This document shows, one piece after another, positions 46,801 through 54,720 of a stretch of DNA of 64,000 nucleotides. This DNA is from Lates calcarifer (Eukaryota; Chordata; Actinopteri; Centropomidae). Under the pieces are notes generated by a model, which was not told the origin of the DNA, made no database searches, and saw only the letters and a program-made list of their open reading frames with translations. How positions within the stretch are numbered: position 1 is the stretch's first letter; each line of letters begins with the position of its first letter. The DNA lies in NCBI RefSeq assembly GCF_001640805.2, contig NC_066847.1:22559504-22623503 (forward strand). The letters run 5' to 3'. Made by a program: the position numbers and the translations under genes.

Positions 46801-49800
46801 TCTTAGGTGACATTCTGTGGTGCAGTGCGCATGAGCTAGGAAGGTAACCTTAAAGCCCACGACCACCCACCAGCCTCTAACACTGGGGCTAGGATTATAT
46901 GATTATTACACATAGGGGTTTATGAATAAATTCAGTTCAAGGAGCCAAACGCGACTGCATACTCCAATTAGCACCTAATATCGAAGTGTGAATCTCGTTT
47001 AAACAATGCCCCACAGAGAAGCCAGCCTGATTCTGCTCAGCTGTTTGAATCTTGACCTTCATTGAAGCAATGACCAAGTTGTTTGTGAAGTGCATGCTCT
47101 GTTGCGTCTGACAACATGAGTGAGAGGCAGAGCTCTCAGATCAAGGCTGAACCAGTCACCTCACGTCAAATATGAAGGGCAAGATTGGCCATTACAGAGG
47201 ATGCATACAAACAACCAAACACAGGAGTGCATTTGCATACAGTTTACATAAATGAATACTCAACAGTGATCTACAGAGGCTGCTGAAGTAGTATTATACT
47301 GTGTTATTTTGAGATACAAAAACTAAATACCATATTAAAATATAGCCATAAGACTTTTCATGTCCAAAAGTGAGTGAGGGCATGTAGATGAAGGAATAAC
47401 ATATTCTTCCTCTTTCAACAAGTTGAATTCATTGTCAGTGAAACCAACTTACGCTTAGTTCATTGCATTCAGAGGGTTTTGCCACTGCAGCTTCAGCCTA
47501 CTTAGTAGCTCATGGTGGATAGTGTTAGCCATTGTTAGCAAACTTTAGACACTGTATCACTGAGTCAGTTTGACTTAATAACTCTTCCCTACTTGTGCTA
47601 CTGTTACCCTACATTTTAGTATGTCACAGGCAAACATTTTAATGGTGTAATCATGAAGGTAAAGTTAATACCTCACCAAGCGACATGTTTGTTATTTCTG
47701 TTCAACTAAAATTTCAGAAAAAATTCTTTTTTTTTGGCCACTTGGGGGAAGCAGGACAGGCTGCAAACACAACACTGACATATAATATAATCACCTTGTT
47801 AATTTGATATGTCAAATAGTTTCTATTTACACTTTCAGCAAACACACAACAACATAAGTATTCATTTGGAGTCATGTGTTTGGTCATCCAACAGATGTAA
47901 ATCCAGTATTCACGTTTTATGTTTGCTCTGTTTTGGTCTCCACTAACTCCTGGGGGGAATAGTTTTAGCTGCTAAAAGCTACGATAAGTTACCAACTTTC
48001 TCTGACTGTGCTGTGAAGTGCTAAGCAGTTTTTTTTTGAACATTTATTATTATTATCTCTTTTTTGGGGTGCTGGAAACAGCTGCCTGCTGTAACTGAAA
48101 ACCTGGAAACGAGATTGATGACAGCAATGACACTGAACCAGAACAGTAAAGCAGGCCGTAAAGAACCAAAAATAATGAACTACAGTAAAAGATGCTTAAA
48201 ATGTTCTGTAAAGCTAAGAGGAATATCAGAGACAGGTGGTAATTCTCTCTAAGTTTGTCACAGCGAGCTTTCCCATTACAGACTACAAGTATCCTGACCC
48301 ACTATTGATATAAAAATATGAATTACACAGCTTTAAATGGAGGGGGAAGCAGGCCTATTTGAATAAACTGACTGATACACATTTTCACTCCTCCTTGCAC
48401 AGCTTTAAGTAATAACATTGCTTTGGGTGTCCCAGTAAGCCATGCCAGTGAGTGAGCATGCACAATACCATGGTGTTTACACCAAAATGGACTGCAGCCA
48501 TCTTTAATTAATGTTATTAATTACACCTGTGCTTTCCTGCTATGACATGTCAAATATCTGCTGTGAAATATTGATTTCCATTCCTTATTCAAGAATGGCT
48601 GCCTACAATTATATATGTATGTAATTTGCCTCTCAGTCCTTCTTTCTACATTCTCTTTTACTTTTTAAGATAAAGAAATCTTGTTTGAGAGTAGCTGATT
48701 CTTTCCAAGCAATATTTCACAAATTCTCTAGGTACAGCATGCCCCTCATGTACAATTGTAAAGATGCCTTTGGATGAAAAGGCTTGTTTATGGCTAAATC
48801 TTCCTCTTCCTCTTTCTCCTGTCATAAGGTAGCATTGCATTAAGATCACATTCACCACTAAACTGTCAGATAACTTAAGGTTATTTTTAATAAGTAAGTT
48901 GTGTGAACTGGAAGTCATTGTAGTAATCACCATGTTAACTAGTAAGAAAATACTGTGTGCATAATACCCAGAAACAAAGGTGAAATTATGTTGGTGTTAC
49001 TTATTGTGTGTATAAGCTACCCATGGTAGAGGTAAAAATACAGGGGGACAAACCCAGTCTATGAATACTGTCAAGGATAACATGCACATTACCATACCGC
49101 TCAATTTGGACAAATTCACCTTGAGCCTGTATGAAATAACAACCCACTTAGAACGGTTACCATGGTCACATGGAGTAACCTTGTTGGCCATGCTACATTT
49201 GAGACAGTATTCAGGAAATACCCTAAGACTAAGTTTCCATTTTTCCGTACAAAAACCAGTTAATAAAAAGTTTCTTTCCACCTGAGGTCCTGTTCATGGA
49301 GAAAGTGGTCCCATGGTAACAGTGATGAAATTAACAGTTGGCCCTGTTCACCACATTTGATTTTGCACAGTTGCTGAAAATACAAACATGAAAACAGATA
49401 CATCCTGTATGTACATGTAGATGCCTCATTAAGCCCATCAATACTGCAGTAAACATGGTACCTTAAAACAAGATTTTCACAGTGTAAGCCTAAGAGATAA
49501 GTAGGAGATTAACCGGCTTTTATTTAACATACTTAGATTTACAGTGCATCCATCACTGTAAACCTGTGGCACCTCAGGAATCAGATTGAGAAGCCAACTC
49601 CTGCATGTAAACATACAGAAGCTATTATGCTGTACTGAAAAATTCAATTAAGGCTTCAATACAGTTAAGGTTCCCACTGCTCAGCTGAATGGCCTGAACA
49701 TGAATGGGCCATGAAAAGGCCACAGTAAAGGCCTACTGTAAAGATGGCTCCATGGTGGCATTTGATTCTCTTACCCCAGATGAGACAGAGAAAGGGTAGT

Positions 49801-49838
49801 GCCGAAGGAGACGCAATCCATGCTGACAAGAGGTCCAT
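17482..49838 (-). CDS. nphs1: Nephrin, slit-diaphragm Ig-superfamily adhesion protein (complete, 29 exons)
   Basis: Twenty-nine exons, each listed separately, join without a phase break into 3720 bases: 1239 residues plus TAG. Human nephrin has 1241 residues and 29 exons, as I recall. Domain order: signal peptide 1 to about 22; Ig1 about 25-127; Ig2 128-230; Ig3 231-328; Ig4 329-428; Ig5 429-526; Ig6 527-627; spacer 628-721; Ig7 722-815; Ig8 816-918; one fibronectin III domain 919-1016; juxtamembrane 1017-1033; membrane helix about 1041-1063; cytoplasmic tail to 1239. Near-identical landmarks to human include GNPLATLHW (Ig3), RWWLGYKEL (Ig4), ANNGIAPPA (Ig7), [14 protein letters not shown] (Ig8), TFTVTGLQP (FN3) and the C-terminal [11 protein letters not shown]. 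Nephrin molecules from neighbouring podocyte foot processes associate in trans to form the filtration slit, and the phosphorylated tail recruits Nck and PI3-kinase. The gene lies head-to-tail upstream of fxyd5. Confidence 0.97.
17701..17846 (-). CDS. nphs1: nphs1 exon 28: Nck-binding-type motif exon
   Basis: It encodes [38 protein letters not shown] and [11 protein letters not shown]. Tyr1168 in HLYEDV aligns with human HLYDEV. Donor GTCTGT; reading through it gives VCKQNL and a stop at 17680. Confidence 0.92.
18061..18139 (-). CDS. nphs1: nphs1 exon 27: tyrosine-rich cytoplasmic tail
   Basis: It encodes [20 protein letters not shown] and EETRRP. Tyr1140-1142 and Tyr1147 are candidate phosphorylation sites. 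Donor GTGAGA. Confidence 0.9.
19211..19343 (-). CDS. nphs1: nphs1 exon 26: cytoplasmic tail
   Basis: It encodes [40 protein letters not shown] and SYTA. Phase 0 end; donor GTAAGA. Confidence 0.93.
19688..19736 (-). CDS. nphs1: nphs1 exon 25: proximal cytoplasmic tail
   Basis: A 49-base exon encodes [16 protein letters not shown] from CCTGCAG to GTAAGT. The frame is set by phase; other frames hit a stop. Confidence 0.85.
20319..20441 (-). CDS. nphs1: nphs1 exon 24: transmembrane helix
   Basis: It encodes [34 protein letters not shown] and KKKQGQS. The acceptor used is GAACTAG; the alternative four bases downstream (GGTAG) breaks the frame. Donor GTAACC. Confidence 0.92.
20764..20814 (-). CDS. 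nphs1: nphs1 exon 23: juxtamembrane linker
   Basis: A 51-base exon encodes [17 protein letters not shown], an acidic linker, between TTATAG and GTAAGT. Confidence 0.88.
20959..21140 (-). CDS. nphs1: nphs1 exon 22: fibronectin III, second part
   Basis: It encodes [40 protein letters not shown] and [20 protein letters not shown]. Donor GTCAGT. Confidence 0.95.
21232..21343 (-). CDS. nphs1: nphs1 exon 21: fibronectin III, first part
   Basis: It encodes [20 protein letters not shown] and [17 protein letters not shown]. It aligns with the human PDPPSG and GFDGGLPQRF region. Confidence 0.95.
21344..24043. other. nphs1: nphs1 intron 20 (2.7 kb)
   Basis: No further coding exon is seen. A segment near 23365-23480 with GACCACTAGGGGGCA looks like part of an old dispersed repeat. 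Other open frames here lack splice sites or homology. Confidence 0.5.
24044..24195 (-). CDS. nphs1: nphs1 exon 20: Ig8, second part
   Basis: It encodes [20 protein letters not shown] and [20 protein letters not shown]. The donor is GTACTT, a poor match to consensus; phase continuity with exon 21 (Ser codon, then HPDPP) supports it. The acceptor follows a (TG)n tract. Confidence 0.92.
24207..24222. repeat. (CA)n next to nphs1 exon 20 acceptor
   Basis: Eight CA units on the + strand, read as (TG)n on the gene strand, starting about 11 bases upstream of the exon 20 3' splice site. Confidence 0.9.
24547..24703 (-). CDS. nphs1: nphs1 exon 19: Ig8, first part
   Basis: It encodes [20 protein letters not shown] and [20 protein letters not shown]. 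It ends two bases into a codon; donor GTGTGA. Confidence 0.95.
24837..24996 (-). CDS. nphs1: nphs1 exon 18: Ig7, second part
   Basis: It encodes an acidic stretch ([17 protein letters not shown]), then [20 protein letters not shown] and [16 protein letters not shown]. Donor GTGAGA. Confidence 0.96.
25564..25590. repeat. (TG)n next to nphs1 exon 17 donor
   Basis: About 13 TG units, read as (CA)n on the gene strand, starting ten bases inside intron 17. Confidence 0.95.
25601..25722 (-). CDS. nphs1: nphs1 exon 17: Ig7, first part
   Basis: It encodes [20 protein letters not shown] and [14 protein letters not shown]. Phase 0 end; donor GTGAGA, then a (CA)n repeat starting ten bases into the intron. 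Confidence 0.95.
26606..26634. repeat. (TG)n microsatellite in nphs1 intron 16
   Basis: About 14 TG units, far from any exon border. Confidence 0.95.
27176..27316 (-). CDS. nphs1: nphs1 exon 16: spacer region, second part
   Basis: It encodes [20 protein letters not shown] and [19 protein letters not shown]. The acceptor is preceded by a (TG)n/T5 tract rather than an ordinary pyrimidine tract. Confidence 0.94.
27326..27369. repeat. (CA)n-rich tract at nphs1 exon 16 acceptor
   Basis: An interrupted CA repeat on the + strand forms a TG-rich tract, followed by TTTTTG and the TAAAG acceptor on the gene strand. Confidence 0.85.
27892..28032 (-). CDS. nphs1: nphs1 exon 15: spacer region, first part
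   Basis: It encodes [18 protein letters not shown] and [20 protein letters not shown]. This is the divergent Ig-like spacer between Ig6 and Ig7 of nephrin. Donor GTGATT is weak. Confidence 0.92.
28556..28608. repeat. (CA)n microsatellite in nphs1 intron 14
   Basis: About 25 CA units with one CAGA interruption, preceded by an A-rich tract. Confidence 0.95.
28791..28963 (-). CDS. nphs1: nphs1 exon 14: Ig6, second part
   Basis: It encodes [20 protein letters not shown] and [19 protein letters not shown]. Donor GTAAGT. Confidence 0.95.
29120..29249 (-). CDS. nphs1: nphs1 exon 13: Ig6, first part
   Basis: It encodes [20 protein letters not shown] and [14 protein letters not shown]. It ends two bases into a codon; donor GTTAGT. 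Confidence 0.94.
29450..29618 (-). CDS. nphs1: nphs1 exon 12: Ig5, second part
   Basis: It encodes [37 protein letters not shown] and the rest of the strand. Donor GTGAGT. Confidence 0.95.
29706..29830 (-). CDS. nphs1: nphs1 exon 11: Ig5, first part
   Basis: It encodes [20 protein letters not shown] and [12 protein letters not shown]. Phase 0 end; donor GTTAGC. Confidence 0.96.
30190..30331 (-). CDS. nphs1: nphs1 exon 10: Ig4, second part
   Basis: It encodes [20 protein letters not shown] then [16 protein letters not shown], aligning with the human MSNLTF and LTLTCEAF region. Confidence 0.96.
31284..31441 (-). CDS. nphs1: nphs1 exon 9: Ig4, first part
   Basis: It encodes [20 protein letters not shown] then [25 protein letters not shown] is a nephrin landmark. 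Donor GTGAGA, phase 0. Confidence 0.96.
32660..32831 (-). CDS. nphs1: nphs1 exon 8: Ig3, second part
   Basis: It encodes [20 protein letters not shown] then [16 protein letters not shown]. The Ig cysteine is doubled (CC), which is unusual. Donor GTGAGT. Confidence 0.95.
33033..33154 (-). CDS. nphs1: nphs1 exon 7: Ig3, first part
   Basis: It encodes [20 protein letters not shown] and [14 protein letters not shown], very close to human nephrin. It ends in phase 0. Confidence 0.96.
34939..35042 (-). CDS. nphs1: nphs1 exon 6: Ig2, last part
   Basis: It encodes [20 protein letters not shown], with the second Ig2 cysteine, and then [13 protein letters not shown]. Acceptor TCTCAAAG, donor GTGAGT. 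Confidence 0.93.
35153..35466. mobile_element. Non-autonomous hAT-like MITE with target-site duplication
   Basis: The left end AGTAGTGGAAGAAGTATTCAG and right end CTTACTTTCCACCTCT are imperfect inverted repeats. Flanks GTCCGGCC (35145-35152) and GTCTGGCC (35467-35474) form an 8-base duplication with one mismatch, as expected for hAT transposition. The interior holds ACTTAAGTACAGTATTTGAGTAA-type sequence seen in an abundant percomorph element as I remember it. It lies in nphs1 intron 5. Confidence 0.8.
36097..36178 (-). CDS. nphs1: nphs1 exon 5: Ig2, middle
   Basis: An 82-base exon encodes [20 protein letters not shown] and LNTHAEV. It ends two bases into a codon; donor GTATGT. Confidence 0.9.
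36899..37021 (-). CDS. nphs1: nphs1 exon 4: Ig2, first part
   Basis: It encodes [14 protein letters not shown] then [20 protein letters not shown]. The WVAG and DAKP segments match human nephrin. Donor GTGAGT. Confidence 0.95.
37761..37819. repeat. (TG)n(GA)n compound microsatellite
   Basis: About 12 TG-type units run into about 17 GA units. Confidence 0.95.
39711..39787. repeat. G-rich/C-rich inverted repeat
   Basis: A G-rich arm (39711-39737, runs of five to six G separated by T) is followed about 27 bases later by its complement (39765-39787, runs of C separated by A). Each strand therefore has one quadruplex-type motif, and the arms can pair. Confidence 0.85.
42622..42744 (-). CDS. nphs1: nphs1 exon 3: Ig1, second part
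   Basis: A 123-base exon carries the second Ig cysteine in [16 protein letters not shown] and ends WVTML; donor GTGAGC. Confidence 0.95.
   Translation of the reverse strand, partial: GSIIFRLKRPNWKMMPSISVKRASLRAVKQSFPTQPGSPC
42745..46104. other. nphs1: nphs1 intron 2 (3.4 kb)
   Basis: AT-rich, with short open frames only. I see no exon, RNA gene or clear mobile element. Confidence 0.5.
46105..46299 (-). CDS. nphs1: nphs1 exon 2: Ig1, first part
   Basis: A 195-base exon encodes [20 protein letters not shown], then [19 protein letters not shown] and [10 protein letters not shown]. The first Ig cysteine (LRCEV) and the Trp (VQW) are present. Confidence 0.95.
47440..48330. repeat. Dispersed repeat in nphs1 intron 1, related to 9950-10440
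   Basis: It contains GCAAACTTTAGACACTGTAT, CTGAGTCAGTTTGACTTAAT and GGCCACTTGGGGGAAGCAGG. The following text, including GGTGCTGGAAACAGCTGCC, looks familiar from other percomorph genomes. No coding capacity is seen. The boundaries are approximate and the superfamily is unknown. Confidence 0.5.
49775..49838 (-). CDS. nphs1: nphs1 exon 1: start codon and signal peptide
   Basis: ATG in the context GTGAGATGG starts [21 protein letters not shown], a signal peptide; donor GTAAGA. An AG preceded by a long pyrimidine tract lies 20 bases upstream of the ATG (after 49858), so a non-coding exon probably precedes this one. Confidence 0.85.
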
Positions 49839-49858
49839 CTCACCACTGACACCTGATC
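49839..49858 (-). other. nphs1: nphs1 5'UTR part of exon 1
   Basis: Twenty bases between a strong acceptor (T/C-rich tract ending TTGTTCCAG) and the ATG. This implies a spliced leader exon further upstream. Confidence 0.55.
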
Positions 49859-49958
49859 CTGGAACAACCAAGACAGAAAGAAAGAAAAAAAAAAAAAACA
49901 CATGAAATATATACAAACAGGAATACCACATCCCCTACAAGATGAATATGAAGATGAA

Positions 49959-49961
<3 letters not shown>

Positions 49962-50027
<66 letters not shown>
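49962..50027. repeat. (AT)33 microsatellite upstream of nphs1 exon 1
   Basis: An uninterrupted 66-base AT repeat starts about 100 bases upstream of the exon 1 acceptor on the gene strand. Confidence 0.98.
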
Positions 50028-50028
<1 letters not shown>

Positions 50029-52841
50029 TGTACATTATTTTTCAAGGTTTGACTTTCTGACACATTGTATCTTGTGTTTGCAGTACTATTTAATATTCAA
50101 TTTGGCATCTGACTCTGACCAAGTCTCTCAACCTTCCAAGCACATGCTTACAACATCATTACAGCAGTCTTCAAATCAATCAGTCAATAAGTCAATCAGT
50201 CCATCAATCCTGCATCAGTATGCAATTAAAACAGAACTTTAAAAAGCCATAAGGCATGTTAAAAGGTCAGGACTTCAAAGGTATAGAAATTATTTCATGG
50301 TATGATTTTTTGTGTTTTTTCATCCTATGTTTATAATTAGTGTCAATAAAAGCAGTAGTGTGTAGTGTGTCTCCCACTGTACTATTTCTATGTGTGCAGA
50401 AATTATTATAATTAACTTAAGAACTGTTCATCTCTAACGACTTTTTTCCTAAATTGGGTCCTAACCCTGATTACCATGGTTACCAAGCAGTTGGGAAGTT
50501 TCTGTAGTAGGACCATGACCACTTCTCTAACATTTGTCAATCTGACAATACCATAACAGCAGCATGCTGCATCTGTGATGATAATAATGTTTGCTAGTTG
50601 ACTAATATAAACAAAACCTTAACATTAGAGATAGTTTATCAGACAATATATGGGTTGCATGGGTTATTCAAGAGTGTACTGACAAACTGCCTATTTTGTT
50701 GTTTAGGGGTGAGGAATTGGTGAGTAACGCAGTTAAAACATGCAACTGTGTATTTGTGTTTTGTATGGATACATGTAAGCAGATGGATACATGTAAAAGT
50801 GTGATCTACTGTCAGGATTGTTGCACGCTCTTCCTGTAAATGTTGGAAAAAGAGCTATTTGGATTTAAGACTGCAGGCAGTGCTGTGGGTCTGTGCCCAT
50901 TGCATCCAATACTCCTCCTTCTTTGACCAGGAAGAGCTCTCTGTGGATTTTAAGTCAGTTTGTAATCACTTCAATTTATCTGCTGCAGGAGTGGAACAAA
51001 TAATAGTGATTTCCTTAATTGAAAACTAAATATTTTCTCATCTGAATAGACAAAATGAATTGAAGGCAACAGCTCTCTGACGCATCTCCCCTCAGTCGAT
51101 TAGTTGCACTCCAACAGGCTTTGATAAGAATTAACTCACACTCAATTATTTTTTTCGCTCTCAAAACATTTGTGTATTTCAGAGCCCCCAGCATACTCTT
51201 TGAACACACAAGGGCAATTACTTCCCTCTTCAATGAATAGAAATTCTTTTACGAGGTTAAAAGTGCTGTCTGCTTTTTATCTCTGTCTCTTTTAATGCGT
51301 CACGTACGTAAACACAGACACGATCATTATATCCCGCCATATGCATTGCAATGCACATAAAGTTATCCATCTCTTGATAAGAGGAGCTTGATTTCTTTTA
51401 GCTGTCTACAGAACAATGGCAGGAGCCAGAATATGGGATTTAGAGCTCAAATAGTAGGTATCCCCCTGTGAGGAAGGGAAGTGTTTGGCCAACACAGAGA
51501 GGTTGCTGCTGACCTCATGAGTCATCATTTTCACTGGGACTCTTAATGAAAGCAGACACAACCTGCCCGACCTCCCCACATTCCCATTACCTAGTCAAAC
51601 AACTGCCTTGATTGCTTTAAAAATATAGCCAGTCACGAGAATCTTGATTCACTGATGCATGTTTGTTTGTGTGAAAAATCTGGGATAGTGAAGCAATAAC
51701 TGTGATGTGTCATTTAACACTCCAAAACAAGAAATATTACATTAGATAAACACCTGACTGAATGGCGATTTAATTCTTCTTCAAATTTAAGAAAGACCCA
51801 TATTTTACTCCTGCAGCACTCATTGCCAGAGTTTTTTTTTCACTTTGTTCTTCACCAGCTTCTTACAAATGCAAATGAGAAAGTTTGATTTGAAATTTGA
51901 TTTGCTCTCAGAGACAAGGCTGCCACTCTCCCCGCAAGGGCATTAGAGGTAGCTGAGCCATTCAGCGTGACCCCAACAGGTAGATTTTTAATGGCGTCTT
52001 TCATAACATCATCAAAAGACTCAATACACTCAATCCTAGACCAATTTAACGTGGAACCCCATGAAATCAGTCAATGTGCAGAAAATGAAGTTTCAACCTC
52101 CATGCGCCTCCACCCAATTCAGATGTGGTCCTACATCTTAATACTGACCTAACCTCTCACCAATCTCTCCAGTTGCCTGTGGGTCCAATTACTGTAGATT
52201 ATAGGAGCAGCGCTGTGAACCATTAATGCTTTAACACTGAACTGCAGATAGAGAGGGTTTCTAAGAGATGAAGATTAGATTATCAACAGAATCTAATCAC
52301 ATCCCAATCATTGATTGTGCATTAAAACATGGCGTTCTTTAAGCAGGCTGATTAGGATCTGGTTGGATGCGCTAAACACAGACAGAAATAGACCTCAGCC
52401 TTGCGGGAAGACAAGGCTAAACCATATCAGCCTTGTCCAGAGGATTCAGTGGCAGATGGATGACGTACACGTCCAGCACAACTTCAAGGTTCTCAAAGCA
52501 ACCCAAGTAAGGTGTTTGCGCGTGCTTTGTCTCCGCTCCCTTCAGCTCGAAGTGTTCAGGTTTACTGGATTACTCTGGCTTCACACACACACACAAACTC
52601 ACAAACCCCACTCTCCCCAGGAAAAAAAAGTTGAGAGACAGAGAGGCAAAACTTTCTTTCAACCCTCCTCCACCAATTCGAGCACATCTGCCTGCCTAGG
52701 GTGCACAGAGAGAAAGAGAGTGGAGGCAGACAGACAGACACACACTCACACGCACACAGAGGGCGTACCTCCTTCTTAAAAAAGCCAAGAATCTTTGAAT
52801 AGGTGTGTGGATTTGCATGAGAGAAAGAGAGCTGTGCTTAC

Positions 52842-52900
52842 CTGTTGAGTGACGCCAAGGCTCAGGAGCGTCTTTTTGTCTTCCTGATCTACAGATGGCT
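52842..52900 (-). other. Candidate non-coding leader exon for nphs1
   Basis: On the gene strand, CACTCAACAG is followed by donor GTAAGC at 52841-52840. Exon 1 requires an upstream donor and this is a strong one about 3 kb away. The 5' end is unknown and the call is speculative. Confidence 0.2.
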
Positions 52901-54225
52901 CTCTGAACACAAGTGAGCAACGGAGATGTTAAAGAATGCCAATGGGACTCCCCCTTCTCTCACTCCTTAGTTTAAGACAGAGGCAAACAGATGAAGAGAA
53001 GGAGAGAGGCAGAGAGCAGAGACTGAAGAATGAAGGGAAGGTGTGTATATGAGAAGTGCCGGTGGAGGTGGGTACATGGGGGTCACCTGAACAGCAATAT
53101 AGATGTCAAAAAAACAATAACAATGTCACAGATGCCCTGAGGAGTCAAAGGATTTAAAAATACTTTTAAGGCCCACGTGGTAACAAACTGATTTCAAAAC
53201 TCGCAGGACCTCGTGTTTCAGTAGAATCGAATAAATAACTATAAAATCTTGATAAAGTTGCAGTGAGCCAGTAATAAGTTTGGAGGAACATGCCTGTCTT
53301 TTCTTTCTGTTCTGCCTTTCTGGGGAGTATTCATGGATCCCATTATTTAGCATTTCACTGTGCTGGGTTGGAAGGAGCAGAGCAGCCCTCAAAGATACAG
53401 ATGCAACATGGATGTCTTCACAGCTGCTAGTTTGTAACATTTATGCTCATACATAATGAATGGAATAGAGTATCCACATTACTGTATTTCCTATAGTGAA
53501 TACTCCTGGGGTGAACTGCTCTGCTGCAGAGATGGAGACACAGACAGGCCAAAGAATTCACTTTCAACAGTGGAATATTTATTTATTTTTTTCTGAATAT
53601 TGCCCACCCCCCTTACCCTCCCTCCCTCGCCTCCACCTTTTTGTCAATTATATACTTCCAACTGAACGGTGGCTGGAGAATACCACTATTTGCTCAGTGG
53701 AACATACTAAAAGCTCCTCTAGCAAGACAACTTAAAGGTCATGTTTATTTTCCACGTGCATGTATTTTTCATTTGATCTGCTGACAGTCCACTTGCCGTG
53801 GCTCTGTGTTGACTATACGTGCGAGTCATTTGCTCAGTATAAACACAAAAGCAGCTGTACTGCTGCATCTGTTGTTCCACTATGGGCCAGCCATGCAGTA
53901 ATGATAGACCAACCACTGTCTGTGAGAACAGTGCTGAGAGACTCCCACATTTGTGCAGCAAGCACCAAAGAAAGAATGATAATGACACACACCCTCATAG
54001 TGGCACAAATTCAAGGACTGTAACCTCATGTTGTGCATACTGCATGCTGCACAATGCCAGTGTCCAGTGTCCGCTCTGTGAGCAATGTGTGCGTGTGCAC
54101 GGGCAGTGCGAGTGGGTGTGTGTGGCCCAGATGTTAGCAGCTGGGTTGTGTAGTCGGCGCTGGCCCCACAGACAGTCATTAAGCCCAGCAGCCCAGGGCT
54201 AGAAGGTTAATTCCCCCGCCTGGAG

Positions 54226-54720
54226 GGGTATGTAGGTGGGAGGCAGGAGGAAAGAAGAGAGGGAGGTGGAGGATGGGGCGGGGAGGCGGCGGAGGGAGCA
54301 ATGGGAGGCGAGGGGGCTGTGAAGCTCAGCACTCAGTTCACACAAACAGCACTGTCAGCAAGAGTGGAGGCGCTCCACTGCCAGACGAAGGAAGAGGAGG
54401 GGAGGGAGCTGGGGCCTGACAGAGAGGTGGTGAGGGAGGGGAGGGAGGGAGATGGACAGAGGACCTGAAGATGAATGGCAAGAGGGGAAATGCAGGGAAG
54501 AGGAGGGAGATACAGTAAGGGGGTAAAAAGAATTCATGTCAGAGGGTTGGACAGGCAGAGGGGTGAGATGAAGGGGACACGAACGAGCAAGGTAATGGAG
54601 CGAGAGAAACGGATGGAGGAAGGAGACAGAAAGATACTGTAAAATGGGCTGCAGAGTGATGAATAGAAGACGAGGGAGGAGCAGGGGAAGGGGGGAGACG
54701 GGAGGAAGGAAGGCTGACAT
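54226..54720 (+). repeat. Purine-rich (GGA/GA) tract
   Basis: About 500 bases are dominated by G and A on the + strand with few pyrimidines, for example GGAGGCGGCGGAGGGAGC near 54282. No regular unit. Confidence 0.75.

Noticed and set aside
52315..52779. 154-codon plus-strand open frame
   Set aside because: Low-complexity His/Thr-rich end from CA repeats, no splice signals and no recognisable domain.
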